A DNA stretch of 64,000 nt from Phocoena phocoena (GCF_963924675.1 NC_089224.1:43939158-44003157), one strand, 5' to 3'. Shown: positions 46,766 to 59,354, counted from the first letter of the stretch. Notes: generated by a model not told the origin, from the letters alone. Numbers and translations are program-made.

Positions 46766-49700
46766 AATTAAGGAACTAATAATGGAAAATAACAAATGTT
46801 ATATAAAACAATGAGCGAGGTAGGACTTCATAGAAATCCAAATGAAACATTATACAATTTAAAAATATTAAATATTGGACATATTATACATCTGTGCGTA
46901 CTGAATAATCAAGGTGATATTGGAGTTTTATAACTCTGAAGAAATTTGAATACAATATTTTTTGTGGTGTTCTAAATTCCTGTGTAAGCAAAGAGGTTCA
47001 TGGCAGTTATTTAGAAAATACAAACTTTTCCTCTTTGATGATTTTTCACTTAGTTTAGCTCAAAATGGATAAAGAAATTGAATTATTCATTTTCTCCTAA
47101 AATACTGTGAGAATACAGAGAGACTTTAAATAAGTGATTTAAACAAAGAATATGGAAAAACTAATAGATTTAAATTTATAGCATACAATTATAAAATGGC
47201 ATATGTGAATTTTAAGTAATAGGGTACACATTCATTAAAATTATTTGACTCCAGTAATATTCAATTAATGGGTCTTTAATGCTCCATTTCATCAGAACTA
47301 GGAAGATAGGAAGAGATAGGAAATAAAGGATAAATTTTACTGTTTTAATTCTTGTTTCATTTGACTTCTGTTTCTTCTCTGTCAAAATTTTATTCTTTTA
47401 ATCAGTAGAAATCTGAGTTTATAATGACTACCATTATAAATTAATATGTAAGGATGTATACTTTTTCTTTGGAATAAAACCCAAAATTGCTTTGATATTA
47501 AAACATTTCAAAATTAATTTTTATGCATAGTGAAAGAGATGATTAAACACTATTATTTCCCCAAACTGCTAAATGCACTTAATTGGATATACTGTATAAT
47601 AATAGTTGAATGTATCTATCTTTTGACATTAAGAAATCTTAATTTATTATAATTATTTACCTTTTGCCTCTGCTTACATTTTCCTCTCTTACATGAAGGG
47701 AGAAGATTAAAGAAATATATTGTAGCTTAAGTCGTTATCTTTCTTTATAGAATTAAACGTTTTATGACTTTTTAAAAAGATTTATGCCACAGGTAAATGT
47801 GTCTGGGTCTTGTTTTTTATTTTAATGAAGGAACTGGGGAAGTGGGTCTACTTGCCACCCATGAAGTCATATTCTTTCTATTGTAAACCTGCTTTCCTTA
47901 CTTTCCATGGTCTTGTCAGAAGGGATGGATATATAAAGAGGTCAGCCCCCTTCTTCACACTTTTTCATTTTCCTATCGCTCTGTCCCACTTCCTTCATTT
48001 AAGGGAACAGGAGTTCGTATTTTGGGTGATATTTCCCCCTTTCTGGTGGGAATGACAAGTAGTTGAAGAATTCTCAGTCCTAGAGGTTAAGATCTAGGGT
48101 GTTTGTAAGATAAACATGATAGTAATGGTTATGATTAAATATTTCAGGGCTATCTGGTCAAATTAATGGTAATTATAGATGCTGGACTACTAACAAAGCC
48201 AGAGAGAAAACTATACATTTAACTTCATTAATAATTACTAAAACTTCTTAAATTTATATAATGTATTCATTACAATAATTATGCACTCAACTATATGTAT
48301 TACATAAACATTACATTTAAAAATTATCATAGTATATAAATTCTATAACCCTAGTGTCAATTTTTAGATTTTTTCAGCTCCGGTGGAATGGTTGTTATTT
48401 ATTATTAGTGGTAGTATTAGAAGCAATATTGCTGTTACCAGTATCACCTACTATTATTAGCACCCACCTCCACTCTGAGCTCTGGCTTTGTCATTATGTA
48501 CGTCCTTAAACAGGTTCATTTAAATACTAGATTAAAATGACTCTTGGACCATTTACCATGGTTCTTCTTTAGTGCTGGCATCTCACATTCCTTTTTTCAC
48601 TTTTTTTCAGCATCTTCTGATATATCTGCAGGTAAATTCTTGACCATGTGACTGGTCTTTGTACCTGTCGCTTTGTTTCTTGGTACATGCATCCTTTGGT
48701 TCTTGTTTGTTTCACAGACTTTTTGACCTGCTACATTAATCTAGCCTTGTTTTTGATATATTCCTTGATTATGACTTCCCTACCTGATTCTGATTCAGAT
48801 TTTTTTTTTTTCAGAAATCAAATCTTCATTTCTTGGGGATTTCTCAATTCTTCGTTTCCCGGAAGCTTACCCTGCAGTCATCACTGATAAAACGAATTAC
48901 ACTGATTAAATGCCTACTGTGTGCCCAGTAGTGAGATAAATGATCTATACATACAAAAAAAAAATGTACAGTATTCTGCTGCCACCCTCAGCATGCAAGA
49001 CTCCCTGATTCTAATGAGCTATGTGTTTGGTAATAGATTTCATCGTTTCAATAGTTGCCAAGCGTCTTATGCTTCTACCTACCAACAAACCGTTTTCTTT
49101 ACTATATGCTAGCAATAATTGTCTTCAGTGTCAATCACTCTATCCTTAATCACTAACTACATGGTTTTGTTATTACCATAATTATTGCTATTATTACTAT
49201 TGTATGTCATTTCTGAATGCAGAGGGGAATTCTGAAGAAGGAATATTTTGAAAAGAATGGTACTGACACTTTCACTAAAAGGAAATGAATTATGCTAAAT
49301 GTAAGTCAGAAATTTTGAATCAAAAAAAGGAACAAATTGTTTGTGTGAATTTTTGTTGTTAGTAATTTTTGTTAGAATTTTTCTTGCTAGTAATTATAGT
49401 ATCATTCCTTTTCTGAGCTGCCTCAGAATTAATAAGATGAACCTGTTAGAACCCCGTGGCTATATAGTCCTCTCTCTGTTGCTGGCCAGGTAAACTGAAG
49501 AGATCAGGGTATACAGCAGTCTGCACAAACCAGACCCTAGACCCTTAAATTTCCAGAGTCCACTCAGAGCTAAAATAGCTGAAAAGAACTCATTTCAGGT
49601 TGTAATATTTTGCCATTTGACAAGATGCACACTCTCTAGGAACATGATTTTCAATTAAGACCTTCGTACTAGATGATATGAAGATGACAGCAAGAGTGAG

Positions 49701-50759
49701 AGAGGGAGAGAGAGAAAGCATATTAACTTCTAGGTGTTTTTAGGAACATTTATGGCTCACCCAGTACTAATTATAATATGATTTCAAATGTGTTAAGTTA
49801 ACATTTCATGAAGTCCTTTTCATATGCCAGCCTTAGCAGGTCTTATTTTTGCTTCCTGCATATTTTCAGGCACCGAGATAAGTAGTTCATATTGCTTCTT
49901 TTCCTTTTATAACTTTTTAAATATGTGTGCACTCAAACATTATTTCTTAACTGGATCTGTATCGGTCCCTTTCCCTCTTTAAGCTCAGATATTTTAATTG
50001 TACCATTTCCAATATATTCATAATACAAATAGCATATGAAATGTGTCAGTCTTCACATTGAATTTATAAATAAGTCTGGTCACAGTCAAATAATTTCACA
50101 CATTGCCCAGCATAAACGTCAATTTAAAATATGAAGCTCATAAATAAAATGAAAACTGTTACCCCGTGGATCTAAAAACAGTTATTATGTCAGAGTTAAT
50201 CTTTACATCAGCTTATGGTCTTCCTACACACTGCTTTAAATGTGAGCCCCTAAATACCAAGGGTCCTTTCTGCATAATAAATCTTACTATGTTAACTCAT
50301 GTGCAAATTTAAATTGGGAAAACATCATCATTTACCTGAATGGAATTTAACCTGTGGAAAAGAAGATAATTGTATTTTTGTAAAGGATGAAAAAACAACA
50401 TGAGATGATGCCTTTTCATTGAAAAATAAGCAAGGCTGTCTGCCACGAAGTCTTCTAGAGTGCTCCACAAAAATCATGGAAGCCTAACCACAGACTGCTG
50501 ACTCTTTTCAAGGATTGGGAAGCAGATCTGGTAGGTCCCAGACTTTGAACCAAACCACTGACACTTGACACTCACTGTACAAAGTATGTAAAACACAATT
50601 GGAAAACAGAACTATACCAATAGATGTTCAATTTATAAAGGGATCTGCAGGGTAGGTACATATTTTCAAGGGAAAAGCACTATTCTACATTTTCCCAAGG
50701 AAAAGTAGAAATAAATATTCTTTATTGCCACCATGGAGTTTGCATTCCCTATGCAGGAA
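46766..50759. other. Unassigned, AT-rich, about 4 kb
   Basis: No gene or confident repeat. An L2/MIR-like word (TAAATGCCTACTGTGTGCCCAGTAG) lies at about 48907-48930, too short to call alone. A short stretch at 47800-48055 contains GGATATATAAAGAGG and is less AT-rich, but no gene is supported. Confidence 0.4.
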
Positions 50760-50776
50760 CAAATGGGGTAATTTTT
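50760..50776. repeat. Target-site duplication, left (SINE 50777-50984)
   Basis: CAAATGGGGTAATTTTT repeated exactly at 50985-51001. Confidence 0.95.
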
Positions 50777-50984
50777 GTTTGTTTGTTTTTTTGCGGTATG
50801 TGGGCCTCTCACTGTTGTGGCCTCTCCCGTTGCGGAGCACAGGCTCCAGACATGCAGGCTCAGCAGCCACGGCCGACGGGCCGAGCAGCTCTGCGGCATG
50901 TGGGATCCTCCCGGACCAGGGCACGAACCCTTGTCCCCCGCATCGACAGGCAGACTCTCAACGACTGTGCCACCAGGGAAGCCC
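50777..50984 (-). mobile_element. CHR-type SINE, minus strand
   Basis: T-rich (GTTT)n tail then the complement of the CHR body. Flanked by a 17-base perfect duplication. Open frames here are SINE frames. Confidence 0.95.
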
Positions 50985-51001
50985 CAAATGGGGTAATTTT
51001 T

Positions 51002-51525
51002 AAATGTGCTGATGGGGAGTCGCCTATGTGGCAACCCTGAGTGGCCTCATATAATGAATGTCTATATAATTATTTTTACCAAAAAATCTTTTTTTTTAGT
51101 CTCTTTTGTTTATTTCTATAAGAGCTACATTTTATAAATAATATCAACAGTGAACTTTTTACCTGGGGTTACTCCAGTGATGTTTGCAGAAGGTCTATAT
51201 TTTGTAATTGTTTGGACGTGCATGGATGTCTCTCTTAGCTTTTCAAATGATTATAGCTTGATTAGTTGTAACAATTTTTGTTATGCAAATTTCCAAAGCC
51301 ACTTTGATTTTTAACAGCTATGAAAATGTTTTGTTGTCATTGTTGTTTTAGTGGTGGTTGTATTTCTTTTCTCCTATTTAGATGCTTAAATAACTATTAT
51401 TTTCATGAACTGTAGAATTTCACCAGATTTTCCGCTAAAGGTTATAAATTATTAATTTTGCCTAGAACATTATAATCCCCCTCCAAAATATCTCATTATG
51501 GTTTTTTTTCTAAATTCTGATTACT
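51002..51525. other. Unassigned sequence
   Basis: AT-rich, nothing recognised. Confidence 0.4.
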
Positions 51526-51575
51526 TCTGTGCCTCAATATCCTCATCTGAAAATGACATAGCACTTACTTCATGG

Positions 51576-51616
<41 letters not shown>

Positions 51617-51660
51617 TTAATATACATAAAGAATTTAGAATGGTAAGTAATTTAACTGTT
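51526..51660 (+). repeat. MIR SINE fragment holding a (TG)n array
   Basis: TGTGCCTCAATATCCTCATCTGAAAATGACATAGC and, after the microsatellite, GAGTTAATATACATAAAGAATTTAGAATGG fit the MIR 3' half in order. The (TG)n lies in the middle. Confidence 0.8.
51579..51614 (+). repeat. (TG)n microsatellite
   Basis: About 36 bases of perfect TG within the MIR. Confidence 0.97.
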
Positions 51661-51734
51661 GTTTTAAAACTGTTTCTTCTGACTTCTCTTTTAGGAGTTT
51701 ACTCTAAATGCACAGTTAATATTAATGTTCTCTC

Positions 51735-52005
51735 AGTGTTTGTCATCTTCTGTCATTTATTGAGATTTCTGTGCACCAGATACTTATGCAGTTTGCATAA
51801 TTTTTTATCTGTATTTTCCCAATGGTCATATCAAATAGGTATAATTTCCATTTACTGAGAAGGAAATTTTAAGTCATGGAGACATTAAATAAGTTGCCTG
51901 AGGATAAATGGTTAGTAAGTGTAAGAGCTACAACTCAAACCAGGTTTGAGCTGATCTCAGAGCCTGGGTTCTAGATTCTAAGTGCGTATTTTACCATTAC
52001 TTTGT
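51735..52005 (+). repeat. MIR SINE (near full)
   Basis: TGTCATTTATTGAGATTTCTGTGCACCAGATACTTATGC, then ATTTTCCCAATGG...GGTATAATTTCCATTTACTGAGAAGG, then GACATTAAATAAGTTGCCTGAGG and GGTTTGAGCTGATCTCAGAGCC form the MIR in order, including its 5' part. Confidence 0.88.
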
Positions 52006-52016
52006 CCTTCTTTAGT

Positions 52017-52018
<2 letters not shown>

Positions 52019-52066
<48 letters not shown>
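52019..52066 (+). repeat. (GT)24 microsatellite
   Basis: Forty-eight bases of uninterrupted GT directly after the MIR. Confidence 0.97.
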
Positions 52067-52068
<2 letters not shown>

Positions 52069-52807
52069 TATCTGTTTCACTGACCTAGATTTCTTCAGGA
52101 TTGGTATTCCATAGGTGAAAAAAACTCTGTTTTCATCTGTTTGTATTTCATGGAAACAAGGATTTTCCCTTTCCTGGAGAATAGATGGTGACTATTTTCT
52201 AAAATCTTGCTTTCCACGATTATTACTAAAAAGATGTCACTCATTTTTCTACTGTCTTTGCATTTTCATATGGTTGAAATTGTTCATGATTGGTGCTAGA
52301 TTTTGTTTCTTCTGCTCACTCAAGCTTCCTTGGAAAATAGGCTCTGAGGGACATGGCTCTATAATCCTGCTTATGATTTATATTTCATGACAGTACAAGC
52401 TCTCAGTGCTAAGGCTGGGTGAAAGGGTTAGGGCTACTGGAGGTATTTTTGAAAGTACAATTTAAATTTAATTCTATTGTTGGTGGGAAAGGTTGGAGAC
52501 AGGAGGAGAGTCACAATGAATTCACCTCCACATAACGACCTAAAGCTCAAATCCAGTCAACGAGGCAAGGATCATCAACAGCATTTTGCCTGGATTTGGG
52601 ATTGAGAAGTATGACAAGTGATCCAGAGCATTTAGTGTCTTGGATTTCAGACACTTGATTTTCAAGAAGATTTTCTTCTAAGATTTCAGATGACAACTGA
52701 GTGGTCTTCTAGAATCACTGTGTTCGAATTCATATGGACTGTGTGAATAATACTTGATTGATTCTATTGTATACCATCAATTCTAAAAATGGTAGGGATT
52801 CTTAAAG
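52067..52807. other. Unassigned sequence
   Basis: Nothing recognised. The 91-residue frame at 52115-52390 has no domain. Confidence 0.4.
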
Positions 52808-52985
52808 CAATAATTCTCCAATTCTTGACCTTAAAGCCCTGGCCTTAGAATCATCTGAGGAGATACTTCTACTGAATCAGAATTTCTTGGGTTGAGCTAA
52901 AAAATCTTTTGAAGTTACCCCAAATAATTAATTAATTAATTACCCCAAATAATTCTATGGCACACCGAAGTCTGAGAAAGAAAAA
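52808..52985 (+). repeat. MER5-type DNA transposon remnant
   Basis: CAATAATTCTCCAATTCTTGACC...GGCCTTAGAATCATCTGAGGAGA...ACTGAATCAGAATTTCTTGGG follow MER5A. A 14-base block (TACCCCAAATAATT) is duplicated inside at 52916-52929 and 52941-52954. Confidence 0.75.
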
Positions 52986-53916
52986 TATTTTTAAAGAACA
53001 TGCAGTATACTCAATTATTTTCTCTCTAAAGATATTATAAAAAATTTTTTTCAAATGTTTAAGCGTTTTACAAAAAAATTATTACAGAAATTCTTACTCT
53101 TACATTTTCCAGGAAATCTCAACAGGAAAATTTTTTAGTAAAATGTTGTGAAGTACGAGAAAATAGTGTTCAATACCTAAAATGGAATCTCCTCACTTGC
53201 CAACAATAATCACTTGTAGAAATAAACCAAATTCTCTGACCTCTCTCAAAGGAATTAATTTCTCTTAATGTTTTCTTCAGTCAGCCAGGTAGACAAGAGA
53301 AAATCAGGAGAATTAAAAGAGTTATTAATCTTTTTTCCATATTCATTTATCATTCAAACAATAAAAAGCAATTAAGATTTTCAGTCTAAAAACAATTGAC
53401 CTATTAGAATTTTAAGAGCACTTCAAGTAGGTGCCTTTTTTATGTGGAAATGAAATTACATTGTGTCTTAAAACATCTTTGTTTTAAAATATCTTTCTCT
53501 GATAAATTATATGAATTCTATAAAACTCTATTATAGAATGTTTTCCACATTTTGTAAGGTAGGTATGTATTTCTGTAGCTATTGTGTTAACTAATAATTT
53601 ATTAGAAACCAAAGGGCTTTTTAAAACACTCTTGATATTAGTAAATATATATATACATGTAGATGTATACACATACATATATATACATATATGTTACACA
53701 TTATATAATAATATGAGAATAATTTATAATATTAACAGAATGATATAATATAGGACAATGAAAGCAAAATTAAATATATTTTGTTTCTGAATTTAGGTTT
53801 TAATTAAAGGACAGAAATTTGACCTATTTGGTAATGATTCAAGGCTTTATACAGTTTTTTATATGATTTTTAACACACATTTTAAATGTGGCTGTTCAGT
53901 AAAAGACAGTGTACAG
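52986..53916. other. Unassigned, with TA-rich part
   Basis: No gene or repeat. TATA/CATA-rich low-complexity sequence at about 53642-53700. Confidence 0.45.
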
Positions 53917-53940
53917 TTTTAGGATGAGTTTTAGGATGAG
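53917..53940 (+). repeat. Tandem duplication, 12-base unit
   Basis: TTTTAGGATGAG occurs twice in a row. Confidence 0.95.
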
Positions 53941-54110
53941 CACTATGTTAGAAGTCAGAAAACATGAGTCCTTGTCCCACTCCATCACCAGGCAAATAAC
54001 TTTAGGCAAGTCACTTTAAATGTTCAAATTTAATGTTAACCAAAATTAAAGAACTTTTAATTAATGACTTCTAAGGCTCATGCCAGTTTAAAACTGAAGA
54101 GCCTTTCATT
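53930..54110 (+). repeat. MIR SINE fragment
   Basis: GAGTCCTTGTCCCACTCCATCACC...TAACTTTAGGCAAGTCACTTTAAATG reads like the MIR head (CCTTGGGCAAGTCACTT-type). Confidence 0.65.
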
Positions 54111-54454
54111 CTAATTCTGATTTCCAGTTGTGAGAGACAGGGTGACAGTTTTAGCATAGTGAAGAAATACACGTTTTATGAGAACAAAGAATTGCTCAAC
54201 ATATAAGGAAAATAATAACAGATATCATACCCTATTAAGAATATTCATTTAAATCTTTTAAAGCATTTTTGATGGTTCTTTTTACTACCACATGTTTATA
54301 TATTTGTCTAATGCCTTAAACTAACAAACTAAATAAAGCAAAAGTGTTCTTGCTGTGTTAGGTCTAGGTCATGGTGAACATTTATTTTTACATAATACAG
54401 AGTGCTTCAATTGTTTTCTTTCCCCAAAAGTGTGCTAGTAAAAATTCAAATATT

Positions 54455-54600
54455 CACGAAGTAAGAGAAGTGTAAAATAAATATTTGTATACCTACTACC
54501 TAGATTCAATAATTAATTTTCACAATATTTATTGTATTCCATAGCTTTCCATTTATTCATCTCTCTAGGCATCTGTCTGTCATTATTTGTCTTGTAGTTT
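54455..54600 (+). repeat. Possible old L1 3'UTR fragment
   Basis: GTATACCTACTACCTAGATTCAATAATTAATTTTCACAATA resembles the 'TACCCATCACCCAGATTCAACAATT' word of old L1 (L1MC/MD-like) tails. Short and diverged; tentative. Confidence 0.4.
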
Positions 54601-54616
54601 TGATGGCTATGTCAAA

Positions 54617-55156
54617 GTAATATGCAGTCATCCATACACTGGTGGGGTTCAGGGCATGCTACCCCCAGTACAGCACCTTGGCATACTGAATATCTTAAGT
54701 TAAAGGAGTTTAAGAAAATGGCAGAAGCAGGAAGGTCACTTTGACCTTCCCCTTCATCTCCCTTCTTCTCTGAAAGCAGGAGATAACTGTCCCACATGAG
54801 ATGCACCCTCCCTGTATTAGGAGTAAAGAGATACCCTTATCATCAGAGACAGGGAATTTAGGGCTGCAAAGGTTCTATAAACAAACCTTGTTACTTTTCC
54901 ACTATATCCTACCCATGGCCCAAACCTCTTTGTCTTGGCAATTCTTTACATATTTTTTGTTTCTTTGTCTAAAAGGTATAAAGCTCTTGTTACTTCTTGG
55001 GGTTCTTCATTCTCCTGTGAATGTTCCCATGTACATGTAAAAATTCACTAAACTTGTATGCTCTTCTCTTGTTAATCTGTCTTATGTCAGTTTAATTCTT
55101 AGGCCCGGCCAGAGTCCCAAAGAGGGTAGAGGAGAATTTTTCCTCCCCATATCACC
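54617..55156 (+). mobile_element. Solo LTR of an endogenous retrovirus-like element (diverged)
   Basis: Layout fits an LTR: a GC-moderate first part with TGACCTTCCCC and GGAGATAACTGTCCCA, a TATA-like AAGGTATAAAGC near 54976, a CACTAAACTTGTATGC region that may be a weak poly-A signal, and an R/U5-like end AATTCTTAGGCCCGGCCAGAGTCCC followed by TTTTTCCTCCCCATA. No internal retroviral genes are nearby, hence solo. Exact ends and duplication are not resolved; the family is not named. It is an ancient copy with no coding capacity. Confidence 0.65.
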
Positions 55157-56556
55157 ATCACTTTACCCTTAAACACTTCAGCCTCCAGGGAATTAACTAG
55201 ATTTCAATATTTGTTTACTGATCATTTTTTTTCTTTTGAGATGGGGGAAAAATATATGTGTGTGTATTTATTTCCCTGATTGTATTTTAAAGTGCTTATT
55301 CAATATAACTCTTAACGTGTTCGCTTGTAAACAAAACAGCTAATAATTATCATGATTTTTTTGCTTTTGTTTTAAAAAACTGGGCTGACTATTGGTTTTC
55401 TTCTCTCCTTCCTAGGACTTTACAGTAGAAGTTGCCAATGCAAATTGCATCCAGACTATCCCAGGTTTGAAAACTGTGAAAATTCTATAGTGTAGATAAC
55501 TGAAATGAGGAAGAGAAAGAGGAGTATGGGAGGAAAACACTGAGCCACAGGCATTGCTGACATAAAGAGGGAGAAGGAAGATCAGTTAGAAATGAATAAA
55601 AATTTGTACCCCTCGTTCATGAATAGGAAATCAGGAAGTTCTCTACATGGTTTGTGATAAACACAGTATGAGCCTTGTTTCATTCAGAGACCTTAGCTGC
55701 AACCACAAGACCCTCTCCAGCTTATAAAAACATAAAATGAACTTATTAGAGGGTTTTAAATGTTTCACAACTTCTCTGGGAACGTGGCACCAGAGAATCG
55801 CCACCCAAGGTTATACAACAAAGAAGAGTACACAAATATTACACTCCCTGACAATTTTCAGATACAATGGCACTGCCGCTGAATATTGGCACTGCAGCTT
55901 ACATAGTGGACATTGAGCACAAAAAGCAAAATATGGCACAATTTATAGCACAATCTCTGCCGTTGCTAGTTTTGAAAGCTTAAGTTTATTGCCCATTCTC
56001 TGCCTCCCATATAATGCAATGGATTTTTCACATTGATGTCTTTCAAACCAATGTTTATGTTGGGTATATCTGATTGACCAAATCTAGGTCACATGCTATG
56101 CTCCAAGGGTAAGAATGGCTGGGACAAAGAGTTACCTAGCTTCTACAATGGTATGGTAGAACTTATAATATGGGAAATTGCCACAGTGTGAAAATCCTCT
56201 TCAAAACACATGGGTCAAATGTTCATTAGAATCATCATCATGATACCACTTTGTCCAGAAGTGTTTTCTGGAAGGAATTCCTATTTGTTTTCTGAAATCA
56301 ATGTATGTTATGCTAGTGTCTTTCTGCTAACCTGTCAATTTGGTAATTCTTTTATAATGCTGCACGCCTCTGTCCTCTCACAAAATCCTGTGTTCCTCAC
56401 TTCTTTTCTTTTGGAAGTTATATTTGAGATCTGTTTATTGAAATCAGATATAATTACACTTTCTCCTAAAATTCTCAATTCCCAGTTAATTTCACTAATT
56501 TATATAATTACAAGAAATAGAACAGATCAGTTTTTTACAGTGTTTCTGTAATTGTT
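55157..56556. other. Unassigned sequence
   Basis: No gene or repeat supported. A splice-acceptor-like run sits at 55396-55415 (see findings). The 113-residue plus frame at 56210-56551 shows no recognised domain or context, so it is not called as a gene. Confidence 0.4.
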
Positions 56557-56612
56557 TTCTTCCCTTCCTCCTTCCCACCCTCCCTCCCTCTCTTCCTTCC
56601 TTCCTTCCTTGT
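56557..56612 (+). repeat. (CCTT)n-rich pyrimidine tract
   Basis: CTTCC/TCCC units, nearly pure pyrimidine. Confidence 0.9.
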
Positions 56613-56921
56613 CCCAATAGCTTTGGGGTTTATCACATAATTATAATGTTAGGGGGATAAACCAAATATTTATGAATGTGACTAAACAAAAGAGGTGATA
56701 CAGTCCTTGGAATTAGTCATATTTATTTTACCCCCATGAATAAATGTGGTACAATGAGATAATTTGAAATATCTGAACACTGAAACAAAGCTCTATGGTT
56801 ATTATGAAATAATAGCTCAAAAATCTTGATGTTTCAATTTTATTCAGAGGTTATGAGCTGTAACGAATGACTGAAATGCTTCCAACTAGGGTGCAGGGGA
56901 TTATCTTCATGGAGTATAGTA

Positions 56922-56936
56922 AGATGTCTCATTTTT
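56922..56936. repeat. Target-site duplication, left (SINE 56937-57159)
   Basis: AGATGTCTCATTTTT repeated exactly at 57160-57174. Confidence 0.93.
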
Positions 56937-57159
56937 TTTTTTTTTTTTTTTTTGTGGTACGCGGGCCTCTCACTGCTGTGGCCTCTCCCGTTGCGGAGCA
57001 CAGGCTCCGGACGCGCAGGCTCAGCGGCCATGGCTCAGCGGCCATGGCTCATGGGCCCAGCCGCTCCGCGGCATGTGGGATCTTCCCGTACCGGGGCACG
57101 AACCCGCGTCCCCTGCATCGGCAGGCGGACTCTCAACCACTGCGCCACCAGGGAAGCCC
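56937..57159 (-). mobile_element. CHR-type SINE with internal duplication, minus strand
   Basis: T-run then the complement of the CHR body, ending GGGAAGCCC. A 14-base unit (TCAGCGGCCATGGC) is duplicated in tandem at 57021-57034 and 57035-57048, so this copy is longer than its siblings. Flanked by a 15-base duplication. Confidence 0.95.
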
Positions 57160-57174
57160 AGATGTCTCATTTTT
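57160..57174. repeat. Target-site duplication, right (SINE 56937-57159)
   Basis: Exact copy of 56922-56936. Confidence 0.93.
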
Positions 57175-59138
57175 ATAAGAAGGAAGATCTAGTCACTGGA
57201 TAAAAGAGGGGATTTATTTACATTTGTGAGGTTTTGAATAATGCACCATGTTTACAAAGGTTTGATATTTGAAACAAATCACAAATAACAGAAGTGCTAC
57301 TATAAAAAAATTTATATTTTGGAAACATAAATAAGTACACTAGAGCCAAGAAGCAAAATATCAAAATTAATTGCTCAAAGGACTGGATGAAAAGGCATGT
57401 ACTTTTTTTCATGGAGTTGCTGGATCGATGATTGGTCCATTTTCCTTTTGTTTACAGAATTTAAAAAGGAGAACAGATGATAGTTACTAATCTCACTGAA
57501 AGTGAGTAGTTCAAAGATTATGAAAGAGTAGAGACATCAATTTTAAAAGAAGACTATTAAAGGTATTTGTCATGGAGTCAAACAAACTCAGATCATGTCA
57601 CAAGATCTTAAAGATACTGATTAATGGAAAATCAAGCTGAAGTCTTCTTGATATGGAAAAAAAGTTAATGTTGAGAATTGAGACTTAAAAGATGGCTAGG
57701 GTGCTTGACTCTCAACAGATATCTGTTAAAGGAACACTATTATCTTGAAGCATAATTTTTATCTATTGAAATTATTTATTTTAGAACATAAGGGATGACA
57801 CTGCCTGTATCTTTTGTGTATATTTATTCCTTTTTCATAGTTTAACGATATGCTTATGATCAAAGGAGAAAGCTATTGATTTATGGAAAATGGGAAATAT
57901 TAATTATATTTTCTTAAGTAATCAGAATTTTGTTTCCTACTCTATAAAATTATTAAAACTGGGCAATATATTTTAATAGCCACTAATTTTTAAAAATAAT
58001 TCATTTCAGTAACAGCTAAGAAATCAATGTGAACACAGGGTATTAGATTTAACACTTGTGTGTACATTTCTTAAGAATTTACATATTTTGTTTGTGTTCA
58101 TTAAAAGAAGTCTCTGCACATCAACCTCAAAATGCCTCTATTTTTTTTTTTACTAGAATGTCAACTATGTTAAAAGACTGATATGTCAACTTATGTTGAC
58201 CTAGGATACACTGGAAAGTTATATCCTGCTTTAACAAGCATTTACCTATTGGTCCTTCACGTAATTAAAGAGAGAGACAGACTATATCTGGTGAGCAGTC
58301 ACTTCAGATATCTGATCATCCTCAAGCTACCAAAAAGTCACAGAGGAGACAGGTTTTATGGCAACTGAAGAAACACCATCCACTATCATCTCCTAATGTC
58401 ATCCCATCATATTTATTAGTTCTGTTAACTTAGAGAGTGGAAAGGAAATTAGCATGACCGTTACTGGTGCTGTTTTTCTTTTCTTTCCTTCTTTTTTGTG
58501 AGAGGGTAATTCCCACATTGTCAGGAAGAAATGTTAAATAAATTAATATTTATAAATTAACATAATAAATTAACATTTCAAAATAAATTATTTTGGTATT
58601 GCAATAATTGTCTGTTGTTTTGTAAAGGTTTCTCCATAGTACTTGATATTACAGACCTGGCTATTGGAATTTGACCAACACCCACCCATGTTATACATGG
58701 ACCTTCTTTTCCTGGATCCTCTATGGAAAAAATGAAAAACATTCTAGGACACTGAAAGTGGCGGTTCTGACTGACTCTGTTGGTCAAATAAGGAATCATT
58801 CAAAACATTAAAATAGCTTAATATAGACATAATACTGGAGCAGAAAAGACTTCAGACCCCAATTCTTCAGTGGGTAATTGTGACTACTTCTCTAATTTCC
58901 TCCAAATCCTCAGAGGCATAGCTATGTTCGATCTGCTAAATCTTAGAAAATATAAAGTGAAACAAATTGACTATATATAGTAGCTGAAATCTAAATTATA
59001 TTAGTTTTGAATGGGGTGTCCTGTTTATATCTCCACTAAAACTGTAATCATTAGGAATGAGGAATTTCTCATCCCTGGTCAGGGAGTCATGTGTTCTGGG
59101 TTCTGTTAATAATAATCTTTTCTTTTTGTTTAAGTGTT
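57175..59138. other. Unassigned sequence, about 2 kb
   Basis: AT-rich, ordinary complexity; nothing recognised beyond short T-runs (58141-58152). Short frames at 58183-58368 and 58578-58799 have no domain. Confidence 0.4.
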
Positions 59139-59215
59139 TTTTTTTTTGATGTGGACCATTTTTAAATTCTTTATTGAATTTGTTACAATATTGCTTCTGT
59201 CTTATGTTTTGGTTT
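59139..59215 (-). mobile_element. SINE 3' tail fragment (cetartiodactyl type)
   Basis: Poly-T followed by GATGTGGACCATTTTTAAAT...TTTATTGAATTTGTTACAAT, then TTATGTTTTGG. This is the complement of the A-rich tail found in some tRNA-derived SINEs of cetartiodactyls as I remember it. The SINE body is missing, so it is a truncated copy. Confidence 0.55.
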
Positions 59216-59354
59216 TAAAACAAGCTTTAAGACGTTGAACATTCTACTTGAGACTTCAAAATCTAATCTGTCAAAAAAGGATTAACTCAGACCCTTAGAT
59301 CTCTAAGTTTCTTTCTTAATTAAACACTGTTTATTTGCTCCAACAGAACCATTA

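Noticed and set aside
47800..48055. TATA-like box followed by an 81-residue frame, possible small gene
   Set aside because: Only a TATA-like word and a short frame support it; no splice or poly-A context, no domain.
48900..48932. Possible L2 or MIR fragment
   Set aside because: Only one short word (ATGCCTACTGTGTGCCCAG) matches; too little for a call.
56210..56551. 113-residue plus-strand frame, hydrophobic
   Set aside because: No recognised domain, no upstream promoter or splice context and no codon pattern that sets it apart from chance in AT-rich sequence.
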